64,000 nt of DNA, from assembly GCF_009789675.1 (NCBI RefSeq), contig NZ_CP046913.1:2542001-2606000 (forward strand). Direction: 5' to 3'. A program made the position numbers and the translations under genes. Each line of letters begins with the position of its first letter. Position 1 is the first letter of the stretch. Positions 57,280 through 64,000 of this stretch are shown here, in pieces. The stretch is from Paraburkholderia acidisoli (GTDB lineage: Bacteria; Pseudomonadota; Gammaproteobacteria; Burkholderiales; Burkholderiaceae). A model generated the notes under the pieces. That model saw nothing but the letters and a program-made list of their open reading frames with translations. It did no database searches and had not been told where the DNA came from.

Positions 57280-58653
57280 ATGACCAAGAAAGTTTATGTA
57301 AAGACCTTTGGCTGCCAGATGAACGAGTACGACTCCGACAAGATGGTCGACGTACTCGGCGCCGCCGAAGGACTCGTGAAGACGGACACGCCCGAAGACG
57401 CGGACGTGATCCTCTTCAACACCTGCTCGGTGCGCGAAAAGGCCCAGGAAAAGGTCTTTTCCGACCTTGGCCGCGTGCGCGAGCTGAAGGAAGCGAATCC
57501 CAATCTGCTGATTGGCGTGGGCGGCTGCGTGGCGAGCCAGGAAGGCGCCGCGATCGTCGCGCGCGCGCCCTACGTGGACCTCGTGTTCGGTCCGCAAACG
57601 CTGCACCGCCTGCCGCAGATGATCGACGCGCGCCGCGCCTCGGGCCGCGCGCAGGTCGACATCACCTTTCCCGAAATCGAGAAGTTCGACCATCTGCCGC
57701 CCGCGCGCGTGGAAGGCCCGAGCGCGTTCGTCTCGATCATGGAAGGTTGCTCGAAGTACTGCAGCTACTGCGTCGTGCCCTACACGCGCGGCGAGGAAGT
57801 CTCGCGCCCGCTCGACGACGTGCTCACGGAAATCGCCGGTCTCGCCGACCAGGGCGTGCGCGAAGTCACGCTGCTCGGCCAGAACGTGAACGCCTATCGT
57901 GGTGCGCTCACCCACGGTTCGCACGACGTCGCCGACTTCGCCACGCTGATCGAATACGTGGCCGAAGTGCCCGGTATCGAGCGCATCCGCTACACGACCT
58001 CGCATCCGAAGGAATTCACGCAGCGCCTGATCGACATGTACGCGAAGGTGCCGAAGCTCGTCTCGCACCTGCATCTGCCCGTGCAGCACGGCTCGGACCG
58101 CGTGCTGATGGCGATGAAGCGCGGCTACACGGTGCTCGAATACAAGTCGGTGATCCGCAAGCTGCGCGCGATCCGCCCCGACCTGTCGCTTTCGACCGAC
58201 ATCATCGTGGGCTTCCCCGGCGAGACCGAGGAAGACTTCGAGAAGACCATGAAGCTCGTCGAAGAGATGAGCTACGACACGAGTTTCTCGTTCATCTACA
58301 GCCCGCGTCCCGGCACGCCCGCCGCGAACCTTCACGACGACACGCCGCGCGAACTCAAGCTCAAGCGCCTGCAGCATCTGCAAGCCACGATCGAAGAGAA
58401 CGTGCAGCGCATCAGCCAGGCGATGGTCGGCCGGGTCGAGCGCATTCTCGTGGAAGGCCCGTCGCGCAAGGACCCGAGCGAACTCGCCGGCCGCACCGAG
58501 AACAACCGCGTGGTGAATTTCCCGGCGCCGCTCGCGTCGCACGCGCGCCTGATCGGCCAGATGATCGACGTGAAGATCAACCACGCGTACCCGCATTCGC
58601 TGCGCGGCGAACTCGTGCTCGCGCACGAAGGCGCGTCGGCGCTTTCGCACTGA
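57280..58653 (+). CDS. miaB: tRNA-2-methylthio-N6-dimethylallyladenosine synthase
   Basis: Radical SAM methylthiotransferase acting at A37 of tRNAs that read UNN codons. N-terminal UPF0004 Cys residues in [22 protein letters not shown] and [11 protein letters not shown] hold the auxiliary cluster; [16 protein letters not shown] holds the radical SAM cluster. A TRAM domain closes it. 457 residues, normal. First of miaB-phoH-ybeY, an order shared with E. coli. Confidence 0.96.
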   Translation: MTKKVYVKTFGCQMNEYDSDKMVDVLGAAEGLVKTDTPEDADVILFNTCSVREKAQEKVFSDLGRVRELKEANPNLLIGVGGCVASQEGAAIVARAPYVDLVFGPQTLHRLPQMIDARRASGRAQVDITFPEIEKFDHLPPARVEGPSAFVSIMEGCSKYCSYCVVPYTRGEEVSRPLDDVLTEIAGLADQGVREVTLLGQNVNAYRGALTHGSHDVADFATLIEYVAEVPGIERIRYTTSHPKEFTQRLIDMYAKVPKLVSHLHLPVQHGSDRVLMAMKRGYTVLEYKSVIRKLRAIRPDLSLSTDIIVGFPGETEEDFEKTMKLVEEMSYDTSFSFIYSPRPGTPAANLHDDTPRELKLKRLQHLQATIEENVQRISQAMVGRVERILVEGPSRKDPSELAGRTENNRVVNFPAPLASHARLIGQMIDVKINHAYPHSLRGELVLAHEGASALSH

Positions 58654-58701
58654 CCCCGCACTGTCCCGCGTATTTGCGGTATTGAGGAGTTCACCAACAC
58701 C

Positions 58702-59841
58702 TTGAAGCCCAATCAGCACAATCAGCAGCATCTGGAATTCACGGCGCCGCGCGAAGACAACGCGCGCCTCGCCAATCTCTGCGGCCCGCTCGACGAAAAC
58801 CTGCGGCAGATCGAGCAGGCGCTCGACGTGACGCTCGCGCGGCGCGGCCATCGCATCAGCATTCGCGGGCGCGGCGCGCGCGTGGCGCTCACGGCGCTCG
58901 AAAACTTCTACAACCAGGCGCGCGATCCGCTTTCCGTCGACGACATCCAGCTCGCGCTGGTCGAGGCGCGGCATCCGGCCAATCTCGTGAGCGATCCGCG
59001 CGAGAGCGGCAACGGCGGCGTGCGCGGCCAGCACGGCGGCAAGAACGGCCGCGGCAACGAAGCGCTGACGGAAATCGATCCGCGCTTTCGCGGCGACCCC
59101 GATCATCCGTTCGACGAGCCCGCGGGCAACGGCGGCGACCTCGACGTCGAAGACCAGGGGCCGAAGCTCTACACGCGCCGCGCCGACCTGCGCGGCCGCA
59201 CGCCCGCGCAGCGCGAATACCTCAAGCAGATCATTTCGCACGACGTGACGTTCGGCATCGGGCCGGCGGGCACCGGCAAGACCTATCTCGCGGTGGCCTG
59301 CGCCGTCGACGCGCTGGAGCGCGATCAGGTCAAGCGCATCGTGCTCACGCGCCCGGCCGTGGAAGCGGGCGAGCGTCTGGGCTTCCTGCCCGGCGATCTC
59401 GCGCAGAAGGTGGATCCGTATCTGCGTCCGCTCTACGACGCGCTCTACGATCTGCTCGGCTTCGACAAAACGGCGAAGATGTTCGAGCGCCAGATGATCG
59501 AAATCGCGCCGCTCGCCTACATGCGCGGCCGCACGCTCAATCACGCGTTCATCATTCTCGACGAGGCGCAGAACACCACGCCCGAGCAGATGAAGATGTT
59601 CCTCACGCGGATCGGCTTCGGCTCGAAGGCGGTCGTGACCGGCGACACGACCCAGGTCGACTTGCCGCGCGGCCACAAGAGCGGCCTGATCGAGGCGCAG
59701 CAGGTGCTCAAGAACGTGCGCGGCATCGCGCTCACGCACTTCACGAGCGCCGACGTGGTGCGCCATCCGCTGGTCGCGCGCATCGTCGAGGCTTACGACG
59801 CGCACGCGAAGAAGGACGAAGACGGCAGCAACGGCCGCTGA
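58702..59841 (+). CDS. PhoH-family ATPase (YbeZ-like)
   Basis: A 379-residue P-loop NTPase. Walker [17 protein letters not shown] and Walker [17 protein letters not shown] are clear. An N-terminal domain ([20 protein letters not shown]) is shared with YbeZ. About 60 residues of Gly/Asn/Arg-rich linker lie between. The start is TTG, with GAGGAG 12 bases in front. It lies between miaB and ybeY, and YbeZ is known to work with YbeY in rRNA processing. Confidence 0.92.
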   Translation: MKPNQHNQQHLEFTAPREDNARLANLCGPLDENLRQIEQALDVTLARRGHRISIRGRGARVALTALENFYNQARDPLSVDDIQLALVEARHPANLVSDPRESGNGGVRGQHGGKNGRGNEALTEIDPRFRGDPDHPFDEPAGNGGDLDVEDQGPKLYTRRADLRGRTPAQREYLKQIISHDVTFGIGPAGTGKTYLAVACAVDALERDQVKRIVLTRPAVEAGERLGFLPGDLAQKVDPYLRPLYDALYDLLGFDKTAKMFERQMIEIAPLAYMRGRTLNHAFIILDEAQNTTPEQMKMFLTRIGFGSKAVVTGDTTQVDLPRGHKSGLIEAQQVLKNVRGIALTHFTSADVVRHPLVARIVEAYDAHAKKDEDGSNGR

Positions 59842-59864
59842 TCGGCACGACACCGGCACGACTC

Positions 59865-60326
59865 ATGGCCCGCGCACCCAAACTCAAACTGACCGTCCAG
59901 TTCCCCGCCGCGAAGGCGTTTCCCGAGCACAAGGCGGCGCTGCCGCGCGCGACGGTGGCGGCGTGGCTCAAGGCCGCGCTGTTCGCCGACGCGGAACTGG
60001 CCGTTCGCTTCGTCGACGCCGAGGAAGGCCGCGCGCTCAACCGCAGCTATCGCGGCAAGGACTACGCGACCAACGTGCTCACCTTCGCGTACGCGGAGAA
60101 CGAGGACGACCCCGTGACCGGCGACCTGATCCTCTGCTGCCCCGTGGTGGAGAAGGAAGCGGCCGAGCAAGGCAAGCCACTCGCCGCGCACTACGCGCAC
60201 CTGCTCGTGCACGGCGCGCTGCATGCGCAAGGCTACGATCACGAGGACGACGCGGAGGCCGAGGAAATGGAGGGCATCGAAACCGAGGTGCTCAACTCGC
60301 TCGGCTTTCCCGATCCGTACAAGTAA
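59865..60326 (+). CDS. ybeY: Endoribonuclease YbeY
   Basis: Single-strand RNase that matures 16S rRNA 3' ends and takes part in 70S quality control. The metal site [11 protein letters not shown] (three His) is intact near residue 117, and [10 protein letters not shown] is the second family block. 153 residues. 23 bases after phoH. Confidence 0.95.
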   Translation: MARAPKLKLTVQFPAAKAFPEHKAALPRATVAAWLKAALFADAELAVRFVDAEEGRALNRSYRGKDYATNVLTFAYAENEDDPVTGDLILCCPVVEKEAAEQGKPLAAHYAHLLVHGALHAQGYDHEDDAEAEEMEGIETEVLNSLGFPDPYK

Positions 60327-60362
60327 GGTAGCGATTCAACCCGCGCTTCCGGCACCGACTCC

Positions 60363-61088
60363 ATGAACGACACGCGCACGCCCGACTCCGACGATCCGCT
60401 AGATACGGTCGACCCGCTCGACGAGCGCGCCACGGAGTCGCCGCCCGGCGCGCCGGGCCCCGCGGGTGATGCGCCTCATTCTCCGTACCCGCCCTCGCTC
60501 GGCGAATCGCGCCTGCTCGACGACGACGAACTGCGCGCTTCGCTCGCGTGCACGCTCAAAGACTGGGACGGCAAAACCGACCTCTGGCTGTTCGGTTATG
60601 GCTCGCTGATCTGGAACCCGGGCCTGCCGAGCGTCGAAACCGTGCGCTCGCGCGTGCACGGCTACCATCGCGGACTCTATTTGTGGTCCCGCGTGAATCG
60701 CGGCACGCCCGAGCAACCGGGCCTCGTGCTCGCGCTCGATCGCGGCGGCTCGTGCGCGGGCGTCGCGTTCCGGCTCGCGGCCGAGGGCGTGATGCCGCAT
60801 CTCGAAGCGCTGTGGCGCCGCGAAATGCCGATGGGCTCGTATCGCCCCGCGTGGCTGCCCTGCACCCTCGCCGACGGCCGCCGCGTGGCCGCGCTGGCGT
60901 TCGTGATGCGGCGCGATGTGGCGTCCTATACCGGCAAGCTCTCCGAAGCGACCGTGCGCACCGTGTTCGGCTGCGCGAGCGGCCGCTACGGCAGCACGCT
61001 CGATTACGTGCGCCGCACGGCGGAAGCGTTGCGCGAGAGCGGCATGCCGGACCGCGCGCTGGAACGGTTGCTCGCGCGCTGCGCGTAG
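60363..61088 (+). CDS. Glutathione-specific gamma-glutamylcyclotransferase (ChaC)
   Basis: Breaks glutathione into 5-oxoproline and Cys-Gly. The YGSL substrate loop is FGYGSLIWNPG near residue 80, with the family blocks RVHGYHRGLYLWSRVNRGTPEQPG and EMPMGSYRPAWLP; Glu in WRREMP fits the catalytic Glu. 241 residues, with a disordered acidic/Pro-rich N-terminus of about 60. Lies where corC/ybeX would be expected next to ybeY. Ends at a terminator. Confidence 0.92.
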   Translation: MNDTRTPDSDDPLDTVDPLDERATESPPGAPGPAGDAPHSPYPPSLGESRLLDDDELRASLACTLKDWDGKTDLWLFGYGSLIWNPGLPSVETVRSRVHGYHRGLYLWSRVNRGTPEQPGLVLALDRGGSCAGVAFRLAAEGVMPHLEALWRREMPMGSYRPAWLPCTLADGRRVAALAFVMRRDVASYTGKLSEATVRTVFGCASGRYGSTLDYVRRTAEALRESGMPDRALERLLARCA

Positions 61089-61095
61089 GCGAAAA

Positions 61096-61120
61096 AAAAC
61101 CGCGGCAATGTCGCGGTTTT
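61096..61120. terminator. Bidirectional terminator after chaC
   Basis: Nine-base stem AAAACCGCG/CGCGGTTTT with a seven-base loop between convergent genes; eight A on the left arm, only four T on the right, so it may work better for the minus-strand lipoprotein operon. Confidence 0.8.
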
Positions 61121-61181
61121 GTATTCTGCTGCGCGAAAGGCGCGTTCGGCGCGCCGCTGCGGGCGCCTCCGCCGCACCGGC

Positions 61182-61853
61182 TTAGTCGGTACCGAATTTC
61201 GGCGAGCGCGGGCCGTACAGCAGGCCATTGGGCTGTCCCGCGGAAAGCAGCTTGCGGCTCGTCAGCCCGGCGACCGCCCAGCTTTCGTCGCTCAGCGTAT
61301 GCGCGACCTGCTTGACCGCCGCCTGCACGAGCGACGTGATCAGCCCGCCATTCACGCCATAGTTGCCCAGTTCCTTGCCGCTCGCGCTTCCCTTGCCTTC
61401 CCAGAGCACGTCGCCGTTGGCGAGGCCGACCAGTTTGGCCGAAGCGGTCACGAACGTATTGGCGTCGACGACCTGATACACGGAGCCGTACTGGGTCACC
61501 TTCGTGTAGAGCGCCGCGTCCGCGCCGAAGATCTTGCGCAGCTTCGCGGGCGACACGTCCTGGATGTCGGCGGCCGTCGTCAGGCCGTTCTGCTTGAAGG
61601 TCTCGGCAACTTCCGCCACCGGCAGCACGTAGTAGCCGGCTTCCGCGAGCGGCATCGTCATCTGCGAAAGCATGCCGTTCGTGGCGTTCACGTCGGACGT
61701 CTCGTTCAGCGGCGGCAAAACGACGATGGTGTGCGGCCGGGCGGCGCGCAGCGCGGTGTAATCGACCTGCTGTTTCGCCGGACCGGCGCAGGCGGCGAGC
61801 AATGCGGCCACGGCCAGCGCGGGCAGCCATTTCAGTCGTGAAAAATCGAACAT
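61182..61853 (-). CDS. DUF799 (GNA1162-like) lipoprotein
   Basis: A 223-residue predicted lipoprotein with lipobox LLAAC near residue 22. The start PHTIVVLPPLNETSDVNATNG and the GADAALYTKVTQYGSVYQVVD section match the DUF799/GNA1162 family. Third gene of the minus-strand lipoprotein trio; the middle gene ends 10 bases upstream. Neisseria's homologue is a surface-exposed vaccine candidate; function is unknown. Confidence 0.85.
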   Translation of the reverse strand: MFDFSRLKWLPALAVAALLAACAGPAKQQVDYTALRAARPHTIVVLPPLNETSDVNATNGMLSQMTMPLAEAGYYVLPVAEVAETFKQNGLTTAADIQDVSPAKLRKIFGADAALYTKVTQYGSVYQVVDANTFVTASAKLVGLANGDVLWEGKGSASGKELGNYGVNGGLITSLVQAAVKQVAHTLSDESWAVAGLTSRKLLSAGQPNGLLYGPRSPKFGTD

Positions 61854-61863
61854 GTGCGTGCTC

Positions 61864-62241
61864 CTATTTCTTCAGGTTCGTCAGCAGGAAGTCCATGTAT
61901 GCGGACGACTCGGGGAACGCCGATTTTTCGGCCAGCAACTCCCGCTGCGCGTCGTCGCGCTTGCCGGCACTCGCGTAGAGCGCCCCGAGATGCGCGTGGA
62001 AGCCCGGCGGCACCGCTTCGCCCTTCGCGGCCATTTTTTGCAGGCTCTGCTCGAGCGCGGCAATCTGCGTTTGCGGGCTCGACTTGCCCTGGAGGTAGTC
62101 GTACACCTGCGGTTGATATCCGTCCCAGCCGTAGAGCGGCGGCGTGGTCTGCGTTGCGCAGCCGGACAGCAGCGCGCTCGCGGCGGCGGCCGCGGCGCAG
62201 GCGAGCGCGACGCTGCGCGCGCGGGTTGTCGTGTGATTCAT
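61864..62241 (-). CDS. DUF4810-type lipoprotein
   Basis: A 125-residue predicted lipoprotein, lipobox LLSGC near residue 26, followed by PLYGWDGYQPQVYDYLQG and a helical tail with a TPR-like GFHAHLGALYASAGKRDDAQRELLAEKSAFPES. Middle gene of the trio, between the CsgG-like and DUF799-like genes. The start at 62241 is preferred to the longer open frame. Family name from pattern recall. Confidence 0.82.
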   Translation of the reverse strand: MNHTTTRARSVALACAAAAAASALLSGCATQTTPPLYGWDGYQPQVYDYLQGKSSPQTQIAALEQSLQKMAAKGEAVPPGFHAHLGALYASAGKRDDAQRELLAEKSAFPESSAYMDFLLTNLKK

Positions 62242-62309
62242 GAAAGCGTTCCCGATGGGTTTGGCGTGATTGCGAAGTCGCGTGCGGTGACGGCGGAACG
62301 GCCGCGCCG

Positions 62310-62990
62310 TCATTGCGCCGGGGCGAGCGCGCCCGCGTCGACTCGTTCGGCGAGGCGGTTGACCGCCTCCTGGATCGCCAGGTCGAGCACCTTGCCGTTG
62401 AGCGTGGAGTCGTAGCCTTGCGTGCCGCCCGTGCCGATCACCTCGCGGCTCGACAGGCTGTATTCGCCCGCGCCCTGGGCGGAAGCCACCACTTCGGACG
62501 TGACGGTATTGACGACGTTGAGGCTGACCTTCGCGTAGGCGACCTGGGTTTTGCCGCGGCCGAGAATGCCGAACAGTTGCTGGTCGCCCACTTCCTTGCG
62601 GCCGAACTCGGTGACGTCGCCGGTCACGACATAGCGCGCACCCTTCACGCTCTGCGCCTGCTTCGCGAAGCCCGCTTCCTGACGAATTTCAGCGAGGTTG
62701 TCGCGGTCGAGCACGTTGAAGCGCCCGCTTTGCTGGAGCGCCGTGACGAGAATGGTTTTGGCCTGGCCGCCGAGACGGTCGCTGCCGTCCGTGAAAATGC
62801 CGCGCAGGTAGCTGGAGCGGTTGTCGAACTTGCCGACGGCAACGGCCACGGGCTTGCCCGCATAAGGAGTGCGCGCGACGGCGACTTCCGGAACGGCGAC
62901 GGTGTGCGACGCCTCGGTCGCGCAACCGCCGAGCATTGCGAAAACGAGTGCCACGGCCCATGGGGCACGACGCCTTGGTAACTTCGACAT
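62310..62990 (-). CDS. CsgG/HfaB-family lipoprotein
   Basis: A 226-residue lipoprotein, lipobox MLGGC near residue 22. The body resembles CsgG: AVAVGKFDNRSSYLRGIF, ILVTALQQSGRFNVLDR, ARYVVTGDVTEFG and QVAYAKVSLNVVNT, the fold that forms an outer-membrane pore in curli secretion. First of three lipoprotein genes, so likely assembled in one complex. No curli subunit or CsgA-like gene is nearby. Confidence 0.88.
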   Translation of the reverse strand: MSKLPRRRAPWAVALVFAMLGGCATEASHTVAVPEVAVARTPYAGKPVAVAVGKFDNRSSYLRGIFTDGSDRLGGQAKTILVTALQQSGRFNVLDRDNLAEIRQEAGFAKQAQSVKGARYVVTGDVTEFGRKEVGDQQLFGILGRGKTQVAYAKVSLNVVNTVTSEVVASAQGAGEYSLSSREVIGTGGTQGYDSTLNGKVLDLAIQEAVNRLAERVDAGALAPAQ

Positions 62991-63339
62991 GATCGGTCTC
63001 TCCTCGTGATTTGCGCTGGACGACGGTCCAGGCTTCGCGCACGTCGCGACCCGGCAACCGCGCGAAAAGGGAAGGATTAAAACCGATCAATCGAAAGTGA
63101 ACTGTCAATTTCGAGAGCCTGCTGACGGGCGTCAAGACGGCTGAGGTTTCACGCTGGCGACACAACGGCCCGCGCGCCGCATCGCACCCGGCGAACATTT
63201 TCTTCCATCACGCGGCCATGCCGCATCTGCGCTAGGATGAGTCTGACGGTCGCCGTACACAGGCGCGCCGCGTCCATGCTGTATCCTTAACGCTCCGCAA
63301 CAGCGCGCCCAGCCAGCACACGGTGAAGGGCGCACCACC
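62991..63339. other. Divergent csgG-like / corC spacer
   Basis: 349 bases without a gene. It is less G/C-rich at 63070-63110. No clear promoter elements could be singled out. Confidence 0.45.
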
Positions 63340-64000
63340 ATGAACGACTCTTATCCCAGTCGACGCCAGACCGACAAACCGCAGGAAAAGCGCTCGCTCC
63401 TCGAGCGGCTGACCGATTTCATCTCGCCCGAGCCCGACTCGCGCGGCGAGCTTCTCGAAATTCTCCAGGACGCGCACGCGCGCAATCTGATCGACGCCGA
63501 CTCGCTTTCGATGATCGAAGGCGTGTTCCAGGTGTCCGACCTGTGCGCGCGCGACATCATGGTGCCGCGCGCCCAGATGGACGCGATCAACATTGCCGAC
63601 CGTCCCGACGATTTCATCCCGTTCGTGCTGGAAAAGGCGCACTCGCGCTATCCCGTGTTCGAGGGCAATCGCGACAACGTGATCGGCGTGCTGCTCGCGA
63701 AAGACCTGCTGCGCTACTACGCCGAAGAGGAATTCGACGTGCGCGGCATGCTGCGCCCGGCCGTGTTCATCCCCGAATCGAAGCGCCTGAACGTGCTGCT
63801 GCACGACTTCCGCGTGAACCGCAATCACATCGCCATCGTCGTGGACGAATACGGCGGCGTGGCCGGCCTCATCACGATCGAGGACGTGCTGGAGCAGATC
63901 GTCGGCGACATCGAGGACGAATACGACTTCGACGAGGAAAGCGGCAACATCATCGCCTCGCCCGACGGCCGCTACCGCGTGCGCGCGCTCACCGAAATCG
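63340..64000 (+). CDS. CorC/YbeX-family protein, truncated by the window edge
   Basis: The first 220 residues of a CBS-pair protein of the HlyC/CorC class, linked to magnesium and cobalt efflux and to ribosome maturation. MVPRAQMDAINI begins the first CBS domain; HIAIVVDEYGGVAGLITIEDVLEQIVGDIEDEYD is the end of the second. The C-terminal CorC_HlyC domain begins at the window end. In many relatives it follows ybeY directly; here chaC and the lipoprotein trio separate them. The apparent end is the window edge, not a stop. Confidence 0.93.
   Translation, partial: MNDSYPSRRQTDKPQEKRSLLERLTDFISPEPDSRGELLEILQDAHARNLIDADSLSMIEGVFQVSDLCARDIMVPRAQMDAINIADRPDDFIPFVLEKAHSRYPVFEGNRDNVIGVLLAKDLLRYYAEEEFDVRGMLRPAVFIPESKRLNVLLHDFRVNRNHIAIVVDEYGGVAGLITIEDVLEQIVGDIEDEYDFDEESGNIIASPDGRYRVRALTEI

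Noticed and set aside
57232..59859. 875-codon open frame on the minus strand across miaB and phoH
   Set aside because: Product is Arg/His/Ala-rich, antisense to two well-recognised genes; a codon-bias shadow.

Overview
The window is a high-GC (about two-thirds G+C by eye) stretch of chromosome from a betaproteobacterium of the Burkholderia/Paraburkholderia/Caballeronia group. The basis is codon use (third positions almost always G or C), a Calvin-type class II aldolase next to pyk and pgk, the ilvE / zinc-ribbon / waaF order, recA-recX, sucCD, a PglL-type glycosyltransferase beside a type IV pilin, and the miaB-phoH-ybeY block. It looks like core chromosome: I see no integrase, transposase, phage gene, CRISPR array or replication origin.

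Layout. 1-5.1 kb: a penicillin-binding protein (dacB), a sterol-desaturase-type membrane hydroxylase and an SGNH-esterase lipoprotein, all on +. 5.2-9.2 kb: a minus-strand run purC-purE-purK-sua5 (purine synthesis plus tRNA threonylcarbamoyl formation). 9.4-14.1 kb: minus-strand pgk-pyk-fba (lower glycolysis/gluconeogenesis), with an odd 495-base open stretch between pgk and pyk. 14.6-19.7 kb: ilvE, a zinc-ribbon protein, waaF, an NTF2-like protein, a YheT-type hydrolase and an unknown protein, on +. 19.8-29.5 kb: an M48 protease with TPRs, moaC, pglL with its neighbouring pilin, a TerC protein, sucCD and a DUF2889 protein, mostly on minus. 29.7-32 kb: recA-recX under a clear LexA box. 32.2-36.6 kb: a two-component system followed by an MFS carrier, then a tRNA with CAT anticodon having its own promoter and terminator. 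37-43 kb: a CAP-domain lipoprotein, a GAF-GGDEF diguanylate cyclase, a GntR regulator divergent from galactonate dehydratase (dgoD), a small membrane protein and a CopD-like protein. 43.8-46.9 kb: two multihaem c-type cytochromes and a haemolysin III-family protein. 47-51.5 kb: an RhlE-type helicase, a ferritin-like di-iron protein, a small winged-helix-like protein and a small lipoprotein. 51.7-56.8 kb: glpK, a HAD phosphatase, ribB behind an FMN riboswitch, an XRE-cupin regulator and a VOC protein. 57.3-64 kb: miaB, phoH, ybeY, chaC, a minus-strand trio of lipoprotein genes (CsgG-like, DUF4810-like, DUF799-like) and the start of corC/ybeX, which runs off the window.

The most noteworthy pattern is the number of short tandem repeats (period about 6-36 bases, often 12) scattered through genes and spacers. 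They lengthen the N-termini of RecX and the M48 protease, the tail of DacB and a loop in Sua5, and they flank the pilin gene. Other points are a prepilin whose best-supported start gives a leader of about 65 residues, an orphan pair of multihaem cytochromes with no dehydrogenase beside it, a lipoprotein cassette splitting the usual ybeY-ybeX pair, and a possible RBS-masking hairpin downstream of the FMN riboswitch. I did not find a convincing wholly new system.
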